From Kiritimatiellia bacterium (lineage in GTDB: Bacteria; Verrucomicrobiota; Kiritimatiellia; RFP12; UBA1067): DNA of 38,136 nt. Each line of letters opens with the position of its first letter. The stretch's first letter is position 1. The DNA is taken from assembly GCA_904502135.1 (NCBI GenBank), contig CAJGDE010000006.1:1-38136 (forward strand). Reading direction: 5' to 3'. The notes under the pieces were generated by a model. The model was given only the letters and a program-made list of their open reading frames with translations. It searched no databases and was not told the origin of the DNA. Both the position numbers and the translations under genes were made by a program. Positions 22,789 through 31,018 of the stretch are shown one piece after another.

Positions 22789-25241
22789 ACATTCCATTTT
22801 CCAAAAACGCGATTGACGCTTTCAACGCGGCTTCCAGCTGCGCCCGTCAGTTCGGCCACGATCATATCGGCGCTGAACATATTCTTCTTTCTATTCTTGC
22901 CATTCCAAAGTGCGAAGCGACGAAAAGATTGGCTATGCTCGGGCTATCCGCCGAAGACCTCACCGAATCGATGAAGTCGATGATTTCCGGCGAGCAGAGC
23001 GCTCTTTTGCAGCGCGGTCAATTGCCTCTTACGGCACGCACTCGCAAGATAATAGAGATGGCGGCCATTGAGACCGGCAGAACCCGCAATGTGGGGACGG
23101 TTGATTTGGTGGTTGCGATGATGCGCGAGGGTGAAAATGCCGCCGCGCAGCTTCTTTTCAATGCGGGGCTTACCGTCGAAAAGTTTATTGCGGCTGGCAG
23201 CCAGGGCAATCCGCCGGAAAAGGCGTCATCTGCCGAAGAAATCGGCGAAGGCGAAGAGAGTGAAAGCCTGCCCGGTAAGAGAGGCGCCAACGGCAAGGCT
23301 CAAAAGACTCCTACTGTGAATGCTTTCGGAAGAGATTTGACGGATCTTGCAAAGCAGGGTAAGCTCGATCCCGTTATCGGCAGAGACAAGGAGCTAAAGC
23401 GCATTATCCAGATTCTCTCCAGACGCACCAAGAATAATGCCGTTTTAATCGGAGAGGCGGGCGTCGGAAAGACCGCTGTTGTGGAGGGACTTGCCCAGGC
23501 TATCCATAAGGGCGAAGTTCCCGAAAGGATGCAAAATAAGCGCGTCGTCGCTCTTGATATGGCGCGTGTGGTTGCCGGAACTCAATACAGAGGTCAGTTT
23601 GAGGAGCGACTTAAAAAGATCGTCGACGAAACGAAGAGGTCCGGCAATATAATTCTTTTTCTCGATGAAATCCATACGATGGTCGGCGCGGGCGGCGCGG
23701 AAGGTTCGATGGATGCGGCAAACATCCTTAAACCGGCTCTTGCACGAGGTGAGCTTCAGTGCGTGGGAGCGACGACTCTTAAAGAATATCATAAGTCGAT
23801 CGAGAAGGATGCCGCTTTGGAAAGGCGTTTCCAGAGTGTTCAGGTCGATGAACCCGGCACGGCCGATTCAATAGAGATTTTAAAGGGCATAGCGACCAAG
23901 TATGAAGAGTATCATGCGGTAAAGTTTTCCGAAAGCGTTCTGCGTCTTGCGGTGGAGCTTACGGCGAGGTATCTGCCCGCCAGACAATTGCCCGACAAGG
24001 CCATTGACGCGATGGATGAGACGGGAGCGCGTTTGAGATCGGCCGCGAGCGCAAGACCCGAGCGTCTGACGAAAATGCAGGAGAAGATAGATCTGCTGCG
24101 CGCTCGCAAGGATGCGTTCGTCGCAAAGGGCGATTTCGATTCCGCCGCAGAATGCCGCGAGGCGATTCGCATAGAAAGCGCGAACTTTGAAAAAGAGTTG
24201 GAGCAATGGCGCAAAACGCATTCGGAAGAGATAATCGCGGTTGCTGAATCTGATGTCGCCAAGACTGTATCTTTGATGAGTGGAGTGCCTGTAGAGAAAA
24301 TGGATGTGGCTACGGCGCAAAAACTTCTTGAGATGGAGAAATCTCTTAGTGAAGTCGTTGTCGGTCAGGATGCCGCGGTCGGCGCGATTTCGCGCGCGTT
24401 AAGGCGCTCGCGAGCGCTTGCGGCAGACCCGAAGCGTCCGATTGGAAGTTTTCTTTTCTTAGGCCCTACGGGGGTGGGAAAAACTCATTTGGCGAAAATG
24501 CTCGCCGAGCGTGTCTTCGGCGATGAAAAAGCGCTTATCGCTCTTGACATGTCGGAGTTTCAAGAGAGATATTCCTCTTCACGCCTCGTAGGAGCTCCTC
24601 CTGGATATGTCGGTTATGACGAGGGTGGGCAACTTACAGAAAAGGTAAGGCGCAGACCATACAGCGTAGTACTTTTCGACGAATTTGAGAAGGCAAATTC
24701 CGATGTGATAAATATGCTCCTTCAGATACTTGACGAGGGCAGGCTTACAGATGGCCAGGGGCGTATAGTCGATTTTCGTAATACCATCATCATCTGTACG
24801 GCGAACCTCGGTTTTGACTTCGCCAAAGAAGGACATTCGCTCGGGTTTTCCAAAGATACGGCTCAGACGAGTTTTGACGTATTGAAAGAAAAACTTCTCG
24901 CAGAGGCCAAACGCACGTTCAGACCAGAGCTTCTGAACAGGTTTGACGACACTGTCGTTTTCAAGAAACTTGAAAAGGAAGACCTTAAAACAATACTCTC
25001 TCTTGAGATAGAAAAACTTGATAAGCGTCTTAAGGCGGGCGGCATATCTCTTTCGCTTGATGAAAAGGCGAAGTCTTTCCTTATCGACAAGGGTTATGAC
25101 GGCCAGCTCGGCGCTAGACCCTTAAGGCGCGTGGTGCAGCAGTATGTCGAAGATCCTCTTGCGGAGAAGATTCTTTCCGGTAAGGCTAAGTCGCGTATGC
25201 GCGGCAAGCTTTCAAAAGACGGCTCATCGCTTGTATTTTGA
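22785..25241 (+). CDS. clpC: ClpC-type AAA+ unfoldase of the Clp protease
   Basis: The 818-residue protein has a double Clp N-domain (1-140), a first AAA+ module with Walker A GEAGVGKT (223-230) and Walker B ILFLDEIH (290-297), a middle domain containing a UVR-like helix pair (433-465, KIDLLRARKDAFVAKGDFDSAAECREA), and a second AAA+ module with GPTGVGKT (560-567) and LFDEFE. The short middle domain distinguishes it from ClpB. SLGF (685-688) is the ClpP-docking loop, so it should hand substrates to ClpP. Translation starts at GTG 22785, overlapping the upstream stop. In the N-domain, E31 corresponds to Bacillus ClpC E32, a phosphoarginine-docking residue, whereas the second docking residue E106 is V106 here. 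Start codon and domain order are firm; the docking inference is from memory. Confidence 0.95.
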   Translation: MNIPFSKNAIDAFNAASSCARQFGHDHIGAEHILLSILAIPKCEATKRLAMLGLSAEDLTESMKSMISGEQSALLQRGQLPLTARTRKIIEMAAIETGRTRNVGTVDLVVAMMREGENAAAQLLFNAGLTVEKFIAAGSQGNPPEKASSAEEIGEGEESESLPGKRGANGKAQKTPTVNAFGRDLTDLAKQGKLDPVIGRDKELKRIIQILSRRTKNNAVLIGEAGVGKTAVVEGLAQAIHKGEVPERMQNKRVVALDMARVVAGTQYRGQFEERLKKIVDETKRSGNIILFLDEIHTMVGAGGAEGSMDAANILKPALARGELQCVGATTLKEYHKSIEKDAALERRFQSVQVDEPGTADSIEILKGIATKYEEYHAVKFSESVLRLAVELTARYLPARQLPDKAIDAMDETGARLRSAASARPERLTKMQEKIDLLRARKDAFVAKGDFDSAAECREAIRIESANFEKELEQWRKTHSEEIIAVAESDVAKTVSLMSGVPVEKMDVATAQKLLEMEKSLSEVVVGQDAAVGAISRALRRSRALAADPKRPIGSFLFLGPTGVGKTHLAKMLAERVFGDEKALIALDMSEFQERYSSSRLVGAPPGYVGYDEGGQLTEKVRRRPYSVVLFDEFEKANSDVINMLLQILDEGRLTDGQGRIVDFRNTIIICTANLGFDFAKEGHSLGFSKDTAQTSFDVLKEKLLAEAKRTFRPELLNRFDDTVVFKKLEKEDLKTILSLEIEKLDKRLKAGGISLSLDEKAKSFLIDKGYDGQLGARPLRRVVQQYVEDPLAEKILSGKAKSRMRGKLSKDGSSLVF

Positions 25242-25246
25242 TCGTT

Positions 25247-25567
25247 ATGGAAGGCTTTCGGCCGATAGATCCTGAAAAGCGAGGAAGGCACGGCTCTTTT
25301 TCAAGCGCTGTCGACGCGGCGTTCAAGGATTTGGTGACGGAGAAAAACGCCTTCTTCGATTCGCTTTGCGATAATTGGAAGATGCTCTTTCCGGATCTGC
25401 CGGCTAAGCCCGGACGTTATGAGGACGGCAAAATTTTCATTTATGTGAAAAACGCCTCTCTCAGTTTCGCGGTAAGGCCGAAGTTGCGTGAGATTTCAAA
25501 GCGTCTTGCGCTTTTGCCGGGGGCTCCGGCCAAGATAAATCTAAGGTTGGAGATTCACTCGCGATGA
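25247..25567 (+). CDS. DUF721 domain protein, DciA-like helicase-loading factor candidate
   Basis: This 106-residue protein has an N-terminal helix (SFSSAVDAAFKDLV) and a KH-like beta-alpha fold: NWKMLFPDLPAKPGRYEDGKIFIYVKNASLSFAVRPKLREISKRL, ending in a beta strand (KINLRLEIHSR). The order W, hydrophobic, G.L.V.V.N.... L......L..ln is that of DUF721 proteins; several of these are DciA, which loads the replicative helicase DnaB. The ATG at 25247 gives the natural start; a TTG at 25238 is in frame but overlaps clpC. It is coupled to the following gene (ATGA at 25564-25567). Family assignment is by pattern only; a role in replication is inferred from DciA. Confidence 0.65.
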   Translation: MEGFRPIDPEKRGRHGSFSSAVDAAFKDLVTEKNAFFDSLCDNWKMLFPDLPAKPGRYEDGKIFIYVKNASLSFAVRPKLREISKRLALLPGAPAKINLRLEIHSR

Positions 25568-27039
25568 TGGCGTTTTTACTTGCCGCCGCTATATTTACGC
25601 GTCCTATGGAGCGCGTAGAGTCGATGGATCCGGCTAAGAGCCAGGCGATGTATACAGCTCAAGCGATATCGCTTGTATACGAGGCTCCTCTTTCAATCGA
25701 TTATACGGCAAGGCCGTATAAACTAGCGCCGGGGTATTGTGAACTGCCGGAAATTTCTTCTGACGGGCTTACCTACACGTTTAAGGTGAGAGAAGGCAGG
25801 TCTGCGCATGATATGGTGAGCTCTCTTGAGCGCATTGCCGATAAAAACCTGGTTTCTCCAAATGGGTGGATGGTGCAAGATATCAAGAGCGTAAGGGCCA
25901 GGGATGATTTAACGGTTGAGATAAAGCTTAAGCGCAAAGTTCATTATTTTCCTTGGCTGATGGCAATGCCTTCTGCAGGTGTAGTAGGAAAGGACTTGTT
26001 CGGCACAGGGCCATATCGCCTTAAATATTGGCGGCGCAATCACGAGATGGTTTTTGAGCGCCGCCATCCGGCAGAAGGTCTTTTTGATGTCGTGAGATAT
26101 TGCGTTATTGACGATGCCTCTACGCGCTGGCTTATGTTCCTGAAAGGTGAAATCGATATTCTCGGCAATATTTCCCGCGATAACTGGGATGCTGTCGTCA
26201 AGAGCGACGGTACGTTGAACGAGGATCTTTCAAGACGCGGCATAAGGCTTCTTTCCGGCGATACTCTTGATGTTCTTTACATCGGTTTTAATATGGATGA
26301 TCCTGTAGTGGGGACGAACAAGAAATTGCGTCAGGCCCTTAACGCGGCTTTCGATTATCCGACATGGAAGAAATTCTACAACGGCAGCATAACTCTTAGC
26401 GACGGGCCTTTGCCGTACGGAGTTGAAGGAAAGATCAAGGAGCCTTTTGCATATTCGTGGAATCTCGATAAGGCTAAGCGTTTGATGTGCGAGGCAGGCT
26501 ATGCCGGGGGCGTTGACCCTAAGACTTCGAGGCGTCTGGTTCTTACGCTTTCATTGGGACGCGCTACTCAAGAAGGACGGGAGGCCGGTGAATTGCTGGC
26601 TTCCTTTTATGAGAAAATCGGCATAAAGCTTGAGCTGAAGTTTATGACATGGGAAGCGTTCTTAAGATCTGTCAACGAAGGGCGCGTACAGATGTACCAA
26701 TTAGGCTGGGTCGGCGATTATCCCGATGCGCAGAATTTTCTTCAGCTTTTCTACTCCAAGAACGCAAGGCCTGGGCCAAACCGCACGAATTACAGTAGCC
26801 CGGCTTTCGATCGCGCGTACGAAGCGGCCTTGTCGGCCGATTCATCAGAGAAGAGGAACGCGTATTGGATAGAATGCCAAAGAATTCTGCGAGAGGATTG
26901 TCCTTGGGTCTTCACGCATTGCAATAAATCGTTTTCTCTCGTGAACAGGCGGGTTGAAAATTATGTCCCGAGCGCATTTCCATACGGTAATGAGGCTCAT
27001 TTTAGACTGGGCGGTTTTTCGTCTCAAAACCATCGTTAA
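25564..27039 (+). CDS. Peptide/solute-binding protein, SBP_bac_5 (OppA/DppA-like) family
   Basis: The 491-residue protein matches the family-5 extracytoplasmic binding proteins: SMDPAKSQAMYTAQAISLVYEAPL (split around residues 19-42), ISSDGLTYTFKVREG (about 63-77), GTGPYRLKYW (about 147-156), LDVLYIGFNMDDP, then KKLRQALNAAFDY and a C-terminal lobe with QMYQLGWVGDYPDAQNF. Such proteins bind peptides or other small solutes for an ABC importer. The start is unusual: the signal would be only MMAFLLAAAIFT, without a positive N-region, and starts inside the end of the preceding gene. No permease or ATPase is nearby. It may be a cytoplasmic or membrane-tethered form, or the true start may be elsewhere; I see no better one. 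Overlap with the DUF721 gene implies coupled translation. Confidence 0.8.
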   Translation: MMAFLLAAAIFTRPMERVESMDPAKSQAMYTAQAISLVYEAPLSIDYTARPYKLAPGYCELPEISSDGLTYTFKVREGRSAHDMVSSLERIADKNLVSPNGWMVQDIKSVRARDDLTVEIKLKRKVHYFPWLMAMPSAGVVGKDLFGTGPYRLKYWRRNHEMVFERRHPAEGLFDVVRYCVIDDASTRWLMFLKGEIDILGNISRDNWDAVVKSDGTLNEDLSRRGIRLLSGDTLDVLYIGFNMDDPVVGTNKKLRQALNAAFDYPTWKKFYNGSITLSDGPLPYGVEGKIKEPFAYSWNLDKAKRLMCEAGYAGGVDPKTSRRLVLTLSLGRATQEGREAGELLASFYEKIGIKLELKFMTWEAFLRSVNEGRVQMYQLGWVGDYPDAQNFLQLFYSKNARPGPNRTNYSSPAFDRAYEAALSADSSEKRNAYWIECQRILREDCPWVFTHCNKSFSLVNRRVENYVPSAFPYGNEAHFRLGGFSSQNHR

Positions 27040-27041
27040 TA

Positions 27042-27050
27042 TGTTATAAT
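27042..27050 (+). promoter_or_regulatory. Extended -10 promoter (TGTTATAAT) for the MacB-like gene
   Basis: TGT then TATAAT at 27045-27050. Transcription would start near 27057, leaving about 32 bases before the ATG at 27089. No strong -35 or Shine-Dalgarno sequence is visible. Confidence 0.55.
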
Positions 27051-27088
27051 TTTACCGTCGACAACATAAGAGTTGAATATAAACAAAA

Positions 27089-28315
27089 ATGAATTTTGTA
27101 ATGATATTTAAGGTGGCCATCCTTGCCATTATGCGCAATAAGACGCGAAGTCTTTTGACGTGCTTAGGGATAATCGTGGGTATTGCCGCGGTTATTTCCG
27201 TTTTGGCCATAGGCAAGGGCGCCTCGACTATGATGGTAAAAGAAATTTCATCGATGGGCAATAACCTTATGATGGTTTTCCCGGATCGCCACCGCAGAGG
27301 CCAGGTGCGCAGCGGCATGGGCTCAGGGCAGACGATGACGGCCGGCGACGCGGAGGCGATAAAAAAAGAATTGTCGCACCTTGTTTCGGCCGTCTCTCCC
27401 ACGGTAAATGTCAGTGCGCAGCTCATAAGGCGCAATAAGAACTGGAACTGTCGTATAAGCGGTGTGTCGGAGGAAGCGCCGGATATCCGTAACTGGAGTA
27501 TCGCCGACGGACGGTTCTTTGAAGAAAGTGAAGTGCGCATGGCAAGCCGCGTTTGCGTTATCGGAACGACGGTTGCGTTTAACCTTTTTGAAGATGAAAA
27601 CCCCGTAGGCCAAACAATCCGCATAGGGGCGATGCCGTTTAAGGTTTTAGGCGTTCTCAACAGCAAAGGCGCTAACAGCTGGGGGCAGGATCAGGACGAT
27701 ATAGTCATGGCTCCGTATACGACCGTTTCCCGAGTTTTGCAGGGGTCGAAATTCAAGGCCGTCAACATGATGAACTTATCTCTCATCGATATGGATTATC
27801 TTGAAGAGGCCAAGCGCGAGGTTACGGCGCTTCTTCGTCAAAGGCACAAACTTGCCGATTATCAGGATGATGATTTTGAAACGAGGGATACGACGGAGAT
27901 TATGTCGACAATAGGATCAGTCTCCTCTCTTATGACCGTTCTGCTGACGGCAGTTGCCGCGATTTCACTTCTTGTCGGCGGAATAGGAATCATGAATATC
28001 ATGCTTGTGTCTGTTACCGAACGTATTCGCGAAATCGGTCTTCGTATGGCTATCGGGGCCACGCCGCGCAATATCCTCTGCCAGTTTATACTCGAGGCTA
28101 TTGTCTTATCCACGGTCGGCGGGGCGATCGGGGTGCTTGTTGGTATAGTTACGGCCCGTACGATCGGCTCCATTCAGAACTGGCCGATAGTCATTGAGTT
28201 TTCAAGCGCCGTTTATTCGTTTTTGTTTTCTGCGTTTGTCGGAATGTTCTTCGGGTTTTATCCGGCTTATCGCGCATCGAAATTAAATCCCATAGATTGC
28301 CTGCGTTATGAGTGA
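27089..28315 (+). CDS. MacB-like ABC transporter permease (FtsX domain) without ATPase
   Basis: The 408-residue protein has the MacB permease layout: one N-terminal membrane helix (about 20-42, LLTCLGIIVGIAAVISVLAIG), a periplasmic core domain (about 45-260) and a C-terminal FtsX domain with three membrane helices. Diagnostic pieces are GGIGIMNIMLVSVTERIREIGLRMAIGAT, written here as a block at about 297-327, followed by GGAIGVLVG and a tail PAYRASKLNPIDCLRYE. MacB proteins use cytoplasmic ATP hydrolysis to drive periplasmic export with MacA and an outer membrane channel. Neither an ATPase nor a MacA-like gene is adjacent, so the partner must lie elsewhere. It stands alone between two promoters. 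No clear ribosome binding site precedes the ATG. Confidence 0.85.
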   Translation: MNFVMIFKVAILAIMRNKTRSLLTCLGIIVGIAAVISVLAIGKGASTMMVKEISSMGNNLMMVFPDRHRRGQVRSGMGSGQTMTAGDAEAIKKELSHLVSAVSPTVNVSAQLIRRNKNWNCRISGVSEEAPDIRNWSIADGRFFEESEVRMASRVCVIGTTVAFNLFEDENPVGQTIRIGAMPFKVLGVLNSKGANSWGQDQDDIVMAPYTTVSRVLQGSKFKAVNMMNLSLIDMDYLEEAKREVTALLRQRHKLADYQDDDFETRDTTEIMSTIGSVSSLMTVLLTAVAAISLLVGGIGIMNIMLVSVTERIREIGLRMAIGATPRNILCQFILEAIVLSTVGGAIGVLVGIVTARTIGSIQNWPIVIEFSSAVYSFLFSAFVGMFFGFYPAYRASKLNPIDCLRYE

Positions 28316-28330
28316 TAAACGTCAGGATTA

Positions 28331-28339
28331 TGGTATAAT
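28331..28339 (+). promoter_or_regulatory. Extended -10 promoter (TGGTATAAT) for the purF-like gene
   Basis: TGG then TATAAT at 28334-28339. The start of transcription would be near 28346. A strong AAGGAGGA (28358-28365) precedes the ATG at 28369. No convincing -35 box is seen. Confidence 0.6.
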
Positions 28340-28368
28340 ACGCATCTTGTGGAAATAAAGGAGGATTT

Positions 28369-29829
28369 ATGGGCGGTATATGCGCTGTAGTATCGAAAAC
28401 AGACTGCGTTAGCGATTTGTTTTTCGGTACGGATTATCATTCTCATCTCGGCACTCATCGTGGCGGAATGGCGGTATTGGGCAAAAAGGGCTTTCAACGT
28501 TCGATACACAATATTCAGAATGTTCCGTTTAGGTCTAAGTTTGAAGATGATGTTGCTGGTTTTGAAGGCGTAGCGGGCTTAGGCGTCATCTCTGATACGG
28601 ATCCCCAGCCGCTTATCATGTGCTCGAAACTTGGGTCTTTCGGTATAGTTACGGTGGGGCTTATAACAAACATCGAAGAACTTAAACAGGAACTTTTCAC
28701 GAAAAATTCCGCGCAGTTGCAGTTTTCCACCAATTCCGGGATGGTGGGGCCGACTGAGGTCGTGTCGGCTCTTATCGCTACGCAGGATTCTTTGGTGGAG
28801 GGGCTTAAGTATGTGCAGGAGAAGATAAAAGGCAGCTGCAGCGTCTTCATTATGACGGAGGACGCGCGCATTTACGCGGCGCGCGATCGTTATGGCCGCA
28901 CGAGCGTTGTTCTCGGGCGTAAGGATGACGCGATGATCGCTTTGCAGGAGAGCTGCGCGCTTTCCAACCTCGGTTATGACTATGTGCGCGATTTAGGGCC
29001 AGGCGAGATCGTTGAAATGACGGCTGAAGGGGAGAGAACCGTTGTAGAGCCTGGCCAGAAGATGGCTATTTGTTCCTTCCTTTGGATTTATTATGGATAT
29101 CCAGCCTCAACATACGAAGGGCGCAATGTTGAAATGGCCCGTTATCGCTGCGGCAGCGCTTTGGCAAAGCGCGATTCTATAGTCGCCGATGCCGCTTGCG
29201 GAATACCGGATTCGGGAATTTCCCATGCGCTCGGCTACGCTCACGAAAAAGGGATAAAATACGCTAGACCCTTTGTCAAGTATACTCCGACATGGGCGCG
29301 CAGTTTCATGCCACAAGATCAGAAGCAGAGAGAACGGGTCGCGTCCATGAAGCTTATCACGATACCTGGGCTCATCCGCGATAAGAAACTTGTTTTTTGT
29401 GACGATTCGATCGTGAGAGGAACTCAGCTCGGCAAGCAGGCTGAACGCCTTTACAAAGAAGGCTGCATCGAAACACACATGCGCATTGCCTGCCCGCCTC
29501 TTCTTTATCCGTGCAGATTCATTAATTTTTCGCGTTCACGTAATGAATACGATCTTATCGCCCGTCGTTATATCCGTGGGCATGAGGGTGAATCTGCGGA
29601 CATTTCAAAGTATGTTGATCCGTCAGGTGAGCCGTACAAGGCGATGGTTGAATTTATTCGGGAGAAGCTCAATCTTACTTCACTTGCATTTCAGTCCGTT
29701 GATGATCTCGTTGCGGCGATTGGGCTTCCGAAAGATCGTCTGTGCACCTATTGCTGGACGGGTGAAGATGTTTCGATGCCTAATTCATGCGCAAAGGGTT
29801 GCAACAACTGTCCCTGCAAGTGCCATTAA
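28369..29829 (+). CDS. PurF-like amidophosphoribosyltransferase with inactivated glutaminase domain
   Basis: The 486-residue protein has the two-domain form of glutamine PRPP amidotransferase. The phosphoribosyltransferase half is intact, with CGIPDSGISHALGYA, the PRPP loop LVFCDDSIVRGTQ (341-353) and cysteines at 235, 382, 459 and 462 matching the Fe-S cluster ligands of the Bacillus enzyme. The glutaminase half is not: the normal second residue Cys (nucleophile) is Gly in MGGICAVV, the HNGN block reads TVGLITN (95-101), and the RxxTxG block reads VISDTD. The tail adds C474, C478, C481, C483, C485 and H486. From memory, MGG-type paralogues with the same lost cysteine occur in Bacteroidota and some Firmicutes. 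It may use ammonia or do another reaction; I avoid calling it PurF outright. Confidence 0.85.
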   Translation: MGGICAVVSKTDCVSDLFFGTDYHSHLGTHRGGMAVLGKKGFQRSIHNIQNVPFRSKFEDDVAGFEGVAGLGVISDTDPQPLIMCSKLGSFGIVTVGLITNIEELKQELFTKNSAQLQFSTNSGMVGPTEVVSALIATQDSLVEGLKYVQEKIKGSCSVFIMTEDARIYAARDRYGRTSVVLGRKDDAMIALQESCALSNLGYDYVRDLGPGEIVEMTAEGERTVVEPGQKMAICSFLWIYYGYPASTYEGRNVEMARYRCGSALAKRDSIVADAACGIPDSGISHALGYAHEKGIKYARPFVKYTPTWARSFMPQDQKQRERVASMKLITIPGLIRDKKLVFCDDSIVRGTQLGKQAERLYKEGCIETHMRIACPPLLYPCRFINFSRSRNEYDLIARRYIRGHEGESADISKYVDPSGEPYKAMVEFIREKLNLTSLAFQSVDDLVAAIGLPKDRLCTYCWTGEDVSMPNSCAKGCNNCPCKCH

Positions 29830-29840
29830 TCATGGCTATA

Positions 29841-29849
29841 TGATATAAT
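29841..29849 (+). promoter_or_regulatory. Extended -10 promoter (TGATATAAT) close to the obgE start
   Basis: TGA then TATAAT at 29844-29849. The obgE ATG at 29861 is only eleven bases after the -10, so the predicted leader is about four or five bases. GAGG at 29852-29855 would then lie at the very 5' end or upstream of the transcript. Confidence 0.55.
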
Positions 29850-29860
29850 TCGAGGCGAAG

Positions 29861-31018
29861 ATGAAAGCAAAATCATTTATTGATCAGGTTGAAGTTCTTG
29901 TCCGCTCCGGAAAGGGCGGCGACGGTTCGGCTTCATTCAGGCGCGAAGCTCTTGTTGAGTTCGGCGGGCCGGACGGCGGCGACGGCGGCAGAGGCGGCGA
30001 TGTTGTGTTCAAGGCCAGCGAACATATAAATTCATTGTTGTCGCTTTATTACGATCCTAAATGTTTCGCTCAGGACGGAGCGCCGGGGCAGGGGCAGAAG
30101 ATGTTCGGCAAGAGAGGAAAAGATCTTGTCGTTCCCGTTCCTCTCGGCACTGAGGTTTACGATGTTGAGACGGGGCTTTTGGTAGCCGACATCACTAAAC
30201 CCGGGCAAACGGTCATCGTCGCCAAGGGCGGCGGCGGCGGCTATGGAAATGTGCATTTCAAGTCGTCTGTAAACCAGGCTCCAACGGAGCGCACTCTCGG
30301 AGGCGAGCCTGAGGAGCGGCGTCTTAGACTTGAGCTTAAAACCATTGCCGATGCCGGGCTTCTCGGTTTTCCAAATGCCGGCAAGTCCAGTCTTTTAACG
30401 GTGCTTTCTTCGGCTACGCCGAAGATTGCGAGCTATCCGTTTACGACTCTTAATCCGATAGTCGGCACCGTTCAGTATGACGACTTCGCCAAAATAGCGA
30501 TGGCGGACGTGCCCGGCATTATCGAGGGGGCGGCCAAGGGGGTCGGGCTTGGTTTGGCGTTTCTTAAACACCTTGAGCGCAGCAGGGTTCTTGTCTATGT
30601 GATCGACATGCAGGGAACCGACAATCGCGAGCCTTGGGAAGATTACCGTATTCTCAAAAAAGAGATTGACGAATATTCGGTAGAGCTCTCTTCCCGTCCG
30701 TTTATTGTCGTAGCCAACAAGATGGACGGCGATAGCGCAGAAGAAAATCTCAAACGGTTCATTTCCGAGACAGGCGTAGATCCTATCGCGATATCATGTC
30801 AGTCGCTTGAAGGGATAGACGTATTTAAAGCGAAACTGCGTGAAATAGTCAATCCCAAGACGAAGTTTCATCATACGCACGCCGATACCCCCGATATATC
30901 GCAAATGCCCGATACGACAGGGGATGAAATCCCGGCCGAGGCTCTTAGGTTTGCGACATTCCTCAAGATTGAGGCACCGAAAGAAAAATCTCATCCTTCA
31001 AGAGGGAACATCCACTGA
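29861..31018 (+). CDS. obgE: Obg-family GTPase (ObgE/CgtA)
   Basis: This 385-residue GTPase associates with the 50S subunit and links ribosome assembly to cell growth and stress. The glycine-rich Obg domain (1-158) has GKGGDGSASFRREALVEFGGPDGGDGGRGG, given in parts at residues 18-47, and AKGGGGGYGN. The G domain carries G1 GFPNAGKSS (169-177), G3 DVPG (216-219) and G4 NKMD (286-289). The C-terminal part is short and charged (APKEKSHPSRGNIH). Length is close to E. coli ObgE. It ends in TGATG overlapping the next gene, an acetyltransferase, so the two are coupled. The usual rplU-rpmA partners are not present next to it. Confidence 0.95.
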   Translation: MKAKSFIDQVEVLVRSGKGGDGSASFRREALVEFGGPDGGDGGRGGDVVFKASEHINSLLSLYYDPKCFAQDGAPGQGQKMFGKRGKDLVVPVPLGTEVYDVETGLLVADITKPGQTVIVAKGGGGGYGNVHFKSSVNQAPTERTLGGEPEERRLRLELKTIADAGLLGFPNAGKSSLLTVLSSATPKIASYPFTTLNPIVGTVQYDDFAKIAMADVPGIIEGAAKGVGLGLAFLKHLERSRVLVYVIDMQGTDNREPWEDYRILKKEIDEYSVELSSRPFIVVANKMDGDSAEENLKRFISETGVDPIAISCQSLEGIDVFKAKLREIVNPKTKFHHTHADTPDISQMPDTTGDEIPAEALRFATFLKIEAPKEKSHPSRGNIH

